This document shows positions 29,513-36,107 of a stretch of DNA of 36,107 bases, piece by piece (position 1 is the first letter of the stretch; every line of letters starts with the position of its first letter). The position numbers and the translations under genes are program-made. The notes under the pieces are model-generated. The model was not told where the DNA came from. It did not search any database and saw only the letters and a program-made list of their open reading frames with translations. Source of the stretch: Candidatus Portnoybacteria bacterium RBG_13_40_8 (GTDB lineage Bacteria; Patescibacteriota; Minisyncoccia; RBG-13-40-8-A); assembly GCA_001819435.1 (NCBI GenBank), contig MHMT01000030.1, positions 1 to 36,107 of the forward strand, written 5' to 3'.

Positions 29513-30496
29513 TTATTGCCATTGGCATTTATTATTGATGCATTTACACCTAACACCGTAGGTGCTGGCATTATAACAATCTCTGTATTCACAAGTGGTT
29601 ATGGCCGGTTCTTCATTTTCGGACTGACAAACCTGACCCGAGCATCCACCAGACATGCATTCTGCATCCGCATCACAGCTTCCCTGGGTTGATGTCCCGC
29701 AAAAATCCCCCTTAGACTTAGTTCCCGTTGAACTAACAAATTTAAAAGTGGAAATTATCTGATTAAATAATTCTTCCTGCCTGGCAGAAGAAAGATAATC
29801 GGATTGGTTTGGAAGTTCGGTTGACCAGGCCTCGGAAAGAAAAAATCTTTCTATAAAGAAAATATTTTTGTTCTGACTATTTTTCACGCAGTAAAAAACC
29901 ACTCCCTCGCCCTCAGCGCCCATCTCATATTTTATTCCTTCTAAACCGCCAATTTGAAATGGGGTACCAATATCTTTTATAGTAGTCTCTGAATTATCGC
30001 ACTCCGTAATGTCTTTGTGAAAAACAATTTTTATATCATCAGCCAGGCCCAAATCAGAACCGTCGGCTAAGCTGTATTTATGAAAATTCTTCAATGTATG
30101 CTTCAGGGTGGCATTGGCTGAATCTAATTGAAAGAATTCGGTTGGATATTTAACCTCGAAACCAAAATTTATATCTTTGTAGGTTTTTATCTTTGCTTGA
30201 GGACCCATCTCTTTGATTTGCTGAGTCATAGAAGCGACCTCGGCAGAGGTTTTCTGAATATCGTTTATAGCAAAAATAGCCGCATAAACAATCCCTCCGA
30301 TAACAAAGGAAACTACTACCAAAGCAACAATCGATACCCACTTCGGTAATTTTTTTGGACCCATAGAGCTTAACAACCCTTCTAAAACATCTTTTTCGTT
30401 CCACCCTTTCTCTATAAGGGCATTCCTTATGTCTAAATCGGAAAATCCTTTTTTCCGGCATTCTTTTACATATTTAATTAAATCTTTTGAGATCAT
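29513..30496 (-). CDS. Membrane-anchored protein with Cys-rich C-terminal cluster
   Basis: N-terminal helical segment, TM, extracytoplasmic region, then 'CGTSTQGSCDADAECMSGGCSGQVCQSENEEPAITTCEYRDCYNASTYGVRCKCINNKCQW'. Confidence 0.75.
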   Translation of the reverse strand: MISKDLIKYVKECRKKGFSDLDIRNALIEKGWNEKDVLEGLLSSMGPKKLPKWVSIVALVVVSFVIGGIVYAAIFAINDIQKTSAEVASMTQQIKEMGPQAKIKTYKDINFGFEVKYPTEFFQLDSANATLKHTLKNFHKYSLADGSDLGLADDIKIVFHKDITECDNSETTIKDIGTPFQIGGLEGIKYEMGAEGEGVVFYCVKNSQNKNIFFIERFFLSEAWSTELPNQSDYLSSARQEELFNQIISTFKFVSSTGTKSKGDFCGTSTQGSCDADAECMSGGCSGQVCQSENEEPAITTCEYRDCYNASTYGVRCKCINNKCQWQ

Positions 30497-30512
30497 ATAT
30501 TTTAATATTAAC

Positions 30513-31163
30513 TCATTTTTTTAATTCCCTCAAGGCATCGCCGGCAATCCATCTGGCAGACATGCTGTCTATCTTTAAAATTTCTTCGGCAGCTTTAATG
30601 GCATGTTTCTTCAAATTATTATTTCTCTTGCCGATTTGCCTTAATGCCCAATTAACTGCCTTTTTAACAAAGTTCCTTTTATCAAAGGAATATTTTTTAA
30701 TCACGGGAAAAAATTTCAGAAAATCCTCGTCCTTTGCTTTTTTGTCGTGCCAAGCCAGGCAAGCCATCATACTGAATCCCGCTCTCCTGACGAATTCTTC
30801 TTTTCTCTTCGGCCATTGCATTGCTTTTTTCCAGGCGAATTTTGTTTTGTCAAACAAGTTCATGCAGACCTGGTCACACAAATCCCAGGAATTGAAACAT
30901 TTTACCCATTGCTGCATTTGTTTTTCGCTCACTTTGTCAATTTCATCAATCATAGACGCCAAAATTCTCACTTCGTGAATTTTGGTTTTCCACAAATCCA
31001 GTGCCAATTGATGATTTTTGCCGAGTTTTTTCGCCAAGTTCCTTAAAACCGGGATCTTCACGCCCAAGGCATATTTCACGTCAATCCCGAATCGTGCCAT
31101 CCCCTCTCTGTCTTTGGGGCTGGAATTCTTTTTCAGATAATTAATGATTTCGCTTACAGTCAT
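30513..31163 (-). CDS. DNA alkylation repair (AlkD-like HEAT-repeat) family protein
   Basis: 'KYALGVKIPVLRNLAKKLGKNHQLALDLWKTKIHEVRILASMIDE'. Confidence 0.88.
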   Translation of the reverse strand: MTVSEIINYLKKNSSPKDREGMARFGIDVKYALGVKIPVLRNLAKKLGKNHQLALDLWKTKIHEVRILASMIDEIDKVSEKQMQQWVKCFNSWDLCDQVCMNLFDKTKFAWKKAMQWPKRKEEFVRRAGFSMMACLAWHDKKAKDEDFLKFFPVIKKYSFDKRNFVKKAVNWALRQIGKRNNNLKKHAIKAAEEILKIDSMSARWIAGDALRELKK

Positions 31164-31381
31164 TTATTGATTTCTATTATTTTTTCTCTTGATTTATGGC
31201 CGCGGATGATTTCTATGTCGGAATTGCCGACGTGAAAATATTCGGCCAGAGATTCGATAATCGCCTCGTTCGCTTTTCCCTTAATCGGTGCTGCTTTTAC
31301 CGAGACAATAAAATTACTCTCGTCGATTTTTTCTATTTTATTCTCTCTCGCTTTCGGCTTCGCTTTCACAAAAATTTTCAT
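31160..31381 (-). CDS. DUF167/YggU family protein
   Basis: 'VKAKPKARENKIEKI', 'VSVKAAPIKGKANEAIIESLAEYF', 'IEIIRGHKSREKIIEI'. Confidence 0.92.
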   Translation of the reverse strand: MKIFVKAKPKARENKIEKIDESNFIVSVKAAPIKGKANEAIIESLAEYFHVGNSDIEIIRGHKSREKIIEINK

Positions 31382-31385
31382 ATAT

Positions 31386-32168
31386 TTAAAACAAAACCGC
31401 TATAAGTGAACGTTCGTGGCCATATTTTTCAGGATCCCTTAGGTTTGCTTCTTTAGAAAATTCTACAATATGTTTTTTGAGGTTCTCGTCCCACTCTTTA
31501 AATAGTTCTAAAAAATTTGAGTTTTCCATGTAATATTCAAAACCGTCCGTAAATACGAATACACGATCACCCTTTTCAAGATTAAAAACCCCGCTTTCCA
31601 GATGATTAACCATTCGTTCCTCGCCATTAATAACTGCATAAGGCCTGCATAATCCGGAAGTCATAAATTTCAAATTCATTTCTCTGTCAAAATGCGCAAC
31701 AAATGAATCGCAAATAGAAGCCCAGTACGCCTTATTATTTTTAATAATCGCAAACGAGCCAGTAGCAGAATAATAACCAGTAAGGTTGCCGGAAATATCG
31801 CTTTTTCCAGTTCCCTCATTATATTTACGAACCTCGCCATTGGCATATTTAAAGACATCGGCCACATCTCTTTCACTAAATATTTCGTACTTTTCTTTAG
31901 CGTATTTAATAACCGCCTCACAGAATATTCTGGAAACATCGCCGGCAGGAGAGGGGTTCGGATATTTTGCATTATTCTCAATCAACTTCGCAATGTTCAA
32001 AGTAACGCCATCAGAAACAACAAAAACAGGGGGGTCATCCGAGACAATTAAAAAATCTTCTTGCGGATGACAGTAATCTTGCGCCAAATATTCGGCAATC
32101 TTCTCTTTTTTCGCAAATGCTTGAATTGCTTCTTTAGATGGTAGTTCGGAAATACTAAAATGTTTCAT
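31386..32168 (-). CDS. PP2C-like phosphatase-fold protein
   Basis: 'VFVVSDGVT', 'GSFAIIKNNKAYWASICDS', 'GDRVFVFTDGFEYYM', 'GHERSLIAVLF'. Confidence 0.65.
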   Translation of the reverse strand: MKHFSISELPSKEAIQAFAKKEKIAEYLAQDYCHPQEDFLIVSDDPPVFVVSDGVTLNIAKLIENNAKYPNPSPAGDVSRIFCEAVIKYAKEKYEIFSERDVADVFKYANGEVRKYNEGTGKSDISGNLTGYYSATGSFAIIKNNKAYWASICDSFVAHFDREMNLKFMTSGLCRPYAVINGEERMVNHLESGVFNLEKGDRVFVFTDGFEYYMENSNFLELFKEWDENLKKHIVEFSKEANLRDPEKYGHERSLIAVLF

Positions 32169-32262
32169 AAATTTGCTTTATCATTTTTATTCTACCCCCT
32201 CAATTTCTTCGGGGCAAGCAAAAAACCGGTCCGATGGCTATTAAGACCGATTTTAAAAATTG

Positions 32263-32290
32263 TTGACAATTTCTGTGATTTTATTATTAT
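32263..32290 (+). promoter_or_regulatory. Sigma70-type promoter (TTGACA-16-TATTAT)
   Basis: TTGACA 32263-32268, TATTAT 32285-32290. Confidence 0.65.
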
Positions 32291-32296
32291 TAAATT

Positions 32297-32446
32297 AAGG
32301 AGGTAGCCATACAGCTAAAATTCGGCTAAACCGGCTATTCCAATGATGCCGCCGCATCAAACCAAACAGGGACCAAAAGGTCCCGAGGCGTAAAAACGCC
32401 AAACCAAAAAGGCCTGGGGGTGCCGGGGAGACCAAAACCCCCTTTT
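32297..32446 (+). ncRNA. Candidate small structured RNA (promoter, hairpin array, terminator; no convincing ORF)
   Basis: Hairpins GATGC-CGCC-GCATC, GGGACC-AAAA-GGTCCC, GGCG-TAAAAA-CGCC, terminal GGGGG...CCCCC-TTTTTT; 5' stem GGTAGCC/GGCTATT. Confidence 0.5.
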
Positions 32447-32472
32447 TTATTTCTTCGGTTCTTATCATCAAG

Positions 32473-32500
32473 CAAAAAAACCGCCCAAAAGGCGATTTTT
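32473..32500 (-). terminator. Probable terminator for the minus-strand gene 32578-33051
   Basis: Minus strand TCGCC-TTTT-GGGCGGTTTTTTT. Confidence 0.55.
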
Positions 32501-32577
32501 TAAAATTTATATTCGAATGGCTTGGGGAATGGTGGAGGTGGTTTCCAACCCATCTCGGTCGGAGTTTTTATAAGATG

Positions 32578-33051
32578 CTAAGCATTATGCAGACGATCCA
32601 TTTGCTCTTTTATTTTATGATAAAGGTGGTTTGGGTTATCGGAAGCCCAGCTTGTTTCTTTGGATTCGGCATGGCATTTTGGACAATGCCCTAACCCTGC
32701 CCAAGGCAAATGCCAATCGTAGGTGTCAACTGTTCGACACTTGTCACAATAAACAGCTCTACAACGATAAGGTTTACCACCTATTTCGTTATAAACGCTA
32801 CCCCATGCTTCTTGCCAAAATCCGCAGAATTTACATGCCCTATACTTTCGCCCAGCAGAAGAACTTCCTCTGGGCCCGTAAAAGCCAATAGTTCCGCATC
32901 GAGGACAAGGTATTGTACAACTTCCAGCCGGCCAGTGATTACCACCACAAGAAGACGACAACGATATCTTCATTTCTTCTTCCCATTGTTTTTCGGTATA
33001 TTTTTTCCAAAACCAGGGCCAATGTAAAATTTTCTTAATCTTTTCTTTCAT
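32578..33051 (-). CDS. Hypothetical Cys-rich multi-zinc-ribbon protein
   Basis: Repeated CxxC pairs: 'CPRCGTIGFYG', 'CKFCGFW', 'CDKCRTVD', 'CPKCHAES'. Confidence 0.7.
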   Translation of the reverse strand: MKEKIKKILHWPWFWKKYTEKQWEEEMKISLSSSCGGNHWPAGSCTIPCPRCGTIGFYGPRGSSSAGRKYRACKFCGFWQEAWGSVYNEIGGKPYRCRAVYCDKCRTVDTYDWHLPWAGLGHCPKCHAESKETSWASDNPNHLYHKIKEQMDRLHNA

Positions 33052-33065
33052 GATTTATTTTAAAA

Positions 33066-33089
33066 ATTTTACGAGGCTCAGCCTCGTAA
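33066..33089 (-). terminator. Terminator of the SIR2-like gene
   Basis: Minus strand TTACGAGGCTGAGCCTCGTAA followed by AATTTTT. Confidence 0.75.
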
Positions 33090-33101
33090 GAACATTGTAA
33101 T

Positions 33102-34202
33102 TTAGATTGTACTCGGATCAATTGATAAAAATTTTTCGTGTTCGCCCTTTTGTATAAAATCCGAGAATCCATTCTGATTTGTATTGAAGAATGAAATCTT
33201 GTCTATGCGACTAAGCTTTTTTTTGATTTCGTCAATGTCATTTTCCCCTTTTGAAACTATAGTAATCATAACCGGTTTTTTTATGGTATTTTCCATGATA
33301 TTAATAAGGCGTTGATCTCCCGCCTTCCATCCGATTATCAAGATTTTATCTGTTTCACCAAGAGCGGTTTCTAATTCTTTTATGTGAGATTCAGGACAGA
33401 TGAAATCTTTTTGTGGTAGCGGTATCGCTACGGCTGGGAAAAGATACAATCTTCTATCCTTTGTTTCATTTTCAATATAATAATTCTTACTCCTATATAT
33501 AGGAATTTTTCCTCCCCTGCCTATGCTTAATGAAATTTTATGATTGGTCAAAAAATTCCAATCTTTCATTAAAATTTTGTACAATTCTTCTTTGTTAGCA
33601 GCTGGCTCTAACTCAAAGCTATTGGGAAGGGGATAGCCCCAATCACATGAACCATGCAATTTTATAAGTTTTATCGGATTCTTGACATAAGCAGGAAGCT
33701 CACTATTTGTGTCTGATCGTTTATCATTTAATTCTTCTTCGAGGCATTCGTCAAGCAAAAGATCATAATTAAAAGTAGCAAAACAAACTTTATTATTTCG
33801 ATCGGTAAAATCGTGTACAGATTTTATTAATGTCGCATAATTATTTAAAGGTCGTTTGTAGTTTTCGGAAATCTTTATAAATAAATTCTGTAAATAAAAC
33901 TCAAATGATAGAAGTTCTTTTTGAATTCTTTCTTTGCTCACGGCATTTTCCACTAATTCACTTAAACGATCCTCCAACTCTTTATTTGAAGAATAAATAC
34001 TAGAGGCGAGAAGCCGAACTTGTGGGAAACCCCTGATTGTCTTTTCAAATCGAGTATCAAACAGATCATTTCCTAATGGTGGTTGCCAATTTAAATCGAT
34101 CCTAATATCTTCAAGGTGTCTTTGCCTTGGGAGATATCTCTTGTCCAAATCAATGTAGTCGTTCGAAGCGCCAGCCCCTAAAATTATTACCGGATATGCC
34201 AT
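33102..34202 (-). CDS. SIR2-like (SIR2_2-type) NAD-binding protein
   Basis: 'VIILGAGASNDY', 'VCFATFNYDLLLDE', 'IKLHGSCDWGYP', 'ILIIGWKAGDQRLINIM'. Confidence 0.82.
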   Translation of the reverse strand: MAYPVIILGAGASNDYIDLDKRYLPRQRHLEDIRIDLNWQPPLGNDLFDTRFEKTIRGFPQVRLLASSIYSSNKELEDRLSELVENAVSKERIQKELLSFEFYLQNLFIKISENYKRPLNNYATLIKSVHDFTDRNNKVCFATFNYDLLLDECLEEELNDKRSDTNSELPAYVKNPIKLIKLHGSCDWGYPLPNSFELEPAANKEELYKILMKDWNFLTNHKISLSIGRGGKIPIYRSKNYYIENETKDRRLYLFPAVAIPLPQKDFICPESHIKELETALGETDKILIIGWKAGDQRLINIMENTIKKPVMITIVSKGENDIDEIKKKLSRIDKISFFNTNQNGFSDFIQKGEHEKFLSIDPSTI

Positions 34203-34230
34203 AAATTTATTTTTTAGTTTTTACCCTTTC

Positions 34231-34259
34231 ATCGTATATCTTTAGACTAATGAGGTCAA
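34231..34259 (-). promoter_or_regulatory. Promoter of the SIR2-like gene (TTGACC-17-TACGAT)
   Basis: Minus strand TTGACC-TCATTAGTCTAAAGATA-TACGAT. Confidence 0.6.
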
Positions 34260-34263
34260 TTTA

Positions 34264-34288
34264 AAAAGCCCCGCGCGTCGGGGCTTTT
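34264..34288. terminator. Terminator between the SIR2-like gene and the upstream operon
   Basis: AAAAGCCCCG-CGCGT-CGGGGCTTTT. Confidence 0.8.
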
Positions 34289-34371
34289 GGATTATTTTTA
34301 GTAGCTGGGGTGGAACTTTCTTACTATGATTTACAATTTTCTCTTTTCCAATCCAATTTAACGCAGGTACA

Positions 34372-35031
34372 TTATATAAATTTTGCTATTCTTTTCAGCT
34401 TCAAGGTGATAGTTGAATTATAAATAGGCTCCAACTTGAAACTAATGGCATCCAATCGCACCTTCCAAACTGGCCCAATTCCCATAACAACGACATTAGA
34501 CGGTTGACTAATTTGGGCAACAGGATAAGTTGAGCCATCTAGCGTAACTTGTGGTTGATTTTTGATTTGCACTTCGAGAAGTTTTTTATTCCTTTCTATT
34601 TCGTCATCTAGGGTAATCTTTGATATTTCTTTTATTAAACCATCTAAATATTCACCCGTTGAATATAAATCACTAATTTTATCCAGTTCATCATTGTCTA
34701 GATCTCCGACAAAAAGATGAATATTTTTGTTCCAACTATTCGTGGCGATTATCTTTTTAGCGAATTGATAACCACCACTTTGCTTATAATCGGAAATGAT
34801 ATCTTCCGCTCGTCTAATTTCTTGTAAAATTATCTTGGCCGCATCTCTTTTGGTGTCTATTTTCTGTCGAATATATAAATAAACAACCAAAACTCCCACC
34901 AAAAAAGTAATGAAAGCCATTAAAACGCTAGACTTGGTTTCTGCCGGAAAAAGAAAATAAGAAACCGCAATACCAAGAAGAAATATAAAAATTATAATAA
35001 TTAAAGGATAATAATTTTTAATTGTTTTCAT
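34372..35031 (-). CDS. Hypothetical two-TM protein with cytoplasmic domain
   Basis: 'YYPLIIIIFIFLLGIAVSYFLF' and 'SVLMAFITFLVGVLVVYLYI', then a soluble domain. Confidence 0.7.
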   Translation of the reverse strand: MKTIKNYYPLIIIIFIFLLGIAVSYFLFPAETKSSVLMAFITFLVGVLVVYLYIRQKIDTKRDAAKIILQEIRRAEDIISDYKQSGGYQFAKKIIATNSWNKNIHLFVGDLDNDELDKISDLYSTGEYLDGLIKEISKITLDDEIERNKKLLEVQIKNQPQVTLDGSTYPVAQISQPSNVVVMGIGPVWKVRLDAISFKLEPIYNSTITLKLKRIAKFI

Positions 35032-35040
35032 GGTATTGTT

Positions 35041-36066
35041 TTACTTCCACCCCTGGCTTATAATTCTAAATACCACCTGCTCTTGTGGCACTTGGATCGG
35101 ACCCTGGGGGGTTTGTTGAACAATGTTAGTTTGTTGTTTCTTATAATCAATCGTCAATTCAAAGCGATTTGACATATCGCGGCTTTCGATAAAAGCGATT
35201 TTGTAGTCCTTTTTATTTTGAACAGCATTCTGTCCTAATTCATTCTCCGGGTTCCACAAAATGCCAAGTTCCATTTCTTTTACGTATTCCTCATATAAAT
35301 CAGTCATTGCCTTGGCTAAATTTTCATCGGCGAAAATAACGGTTTTAACGCCCAGATCTTCTTTTGCTTCTTTTCTGCCAATAAAATATTGGTGAGAATA
35401 AAGTTTTTCTGTGAAATAATCAACTATTTTTTCGATTTCTTCATCCTTCATCGGCGATTTATGACTTTTTAAAAGTCGTTTGGCTAAAATCCTAATCAAA
35501 TTATGAGTTCGATTAACGTTTCCAAGCGCTAAAGGATGAATTTGAGGATTTGCTTCCACAAATTTCATAAAAATCTTTGCCAGCTCTGCATCGTCTTTAA
35601 TGCCAAACTTATCTTTCGCCAAATCGCGATAAGCCATTAAATCTTCGGTTGAAATAGGAATTCTATTTTGGGGATTTTTAGGGTCTTGTGGGTTAAAAAT
35701 ATTGGCAGTAGAGGGGTCAATCGGTGAAAGTTCCGATAAATCGCTCATTACGATTTCGTCTGCGCCTAAGGCAATCATTGTTGCCGCACTGTGCGACTTA
35801 TACGGAATTAAAACCGAAAACTTGTCGCAATATTCGCGAATCATTGAAACCAAGCGCCACGGTACCATGGTGTCGCCACCGCTACTATATAAAAACAAAT
35901 CGATATTCTCCGTTTTGCCGATGCTTCGCAATTGTTTACTTATAATAGGGATTATATCCATAGCAATTCGCGCATTTACCGGTCCTTGCCTGTCGCTGGT
36001 TAAATACGTAATAACCCGTGATTTTCTCAGGTCTTCTATTTGTTTTATAAGTTGTTTTGTATCCAT
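35041..36066 (-). CDS. SDH_sah/ClpP-crotonase-fold serine protease-like protein
   Basis: 'IDLFLYSSGGDTMVPWRLVSMIREYCDKFSVLIPYKSHSAATMIALGADEIVMSDLSELSPIDPS'; start placed at MDTKQLIKQ. Confidence 0.82.
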   Translation of the reverse strand: MDTKQLIKQIEDLRKSRVITYLTSDRQGPVNARIAMDIIPIISKQLRSIGKTENIDLFLYSSGGDTMVPWRLVSMIREYCDKFSVLIPYKSHSAATMIALGADEIVMSDLSELSPIDPSTANIFNPQDPKNPQNRIPISTEDLMAYRDLAKDKFGIKDDAELAKIFMKFVEANPQIHPLALGNVNRTHNLIRILAKRLLKSHKSPMKDEEIEKIVDYFTEKLYSHQYFIGRKEAKEDLGVKTVIFADENLAKAMTDLYEEYVKEMELGILWNPENELGQNAVQNKKDYKIAFIESRDMSNRFELTIDYKKQQTNIVQQTPQGPIQVPQEQVVFRIISQGWK

Positions 36067-36107
36067 ATTTGTTATTATTGCTGAATTATTGAAAATAATC
36101 AAGCTTC

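Noticed and set aside
32343-32393. Short ORF MMPPHQTKQGPKGPEA in the candidate ncRNA
   Set aside because: Only 16 codons, far from the AAGGAGG, and the sequence is explained by hairpin-forming complementarity (GGGACC/GGTCCC).

Overview
The window looks like a low-GC, gene-dense segment of a Candidate Phyla Radiation (Patescibacteria, probably Parcubacteria) genome using the standard bacterial code. The lineage is inferred from gene content and domain trimming, not from a tree. Housekeeping content: dnaE (3' part), thrS, a miaB-miaA fusion, gatB, dCMP deaminase, rplK, nusG, secE, gyrB, pheT, pheS, gatA, gatC, ligA, tsaC-like, and three tRNAs (Asp-GUC, an elongator-type Met-CAU, initiator fMet-CAU). 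Accessory content: a GIY-YIG nuclease, DsbA-like, ROK kinase, GH-A glycosidase, NlpC/P60-like, an unusual S41 protease with a J-like domain, zinc ribbons, CAP, a solo ATP-cone, AlkD-like, PP2C-like, a SIR2-like protein and an SDH_sah/ClpP-fold protease. Main observations: (1) a ~140-bp structured element with terminal inverted repeats, present twice, each copy ending exactly on the start codon of the downstream gene (pheS and a membrane protein), with differences that keep pairing in the mRNA-sense strand and with competing pairing partners; (2) two back-to-back 36-nt hairpins between tRNA-Asp and the GIY-YIG gene, in which all five stem differences are compensatory; (3) a free-standing promoter/hairpin-array/terminator locus that looks like a small RNA; (4) a MiaB-MiaA fusion without TRAM; (5) an initiator tRNA with abnormal D- and T-loops; (6) a promoter-bearing SIR2 gene beside a membrane protein/SDH_sah operon.
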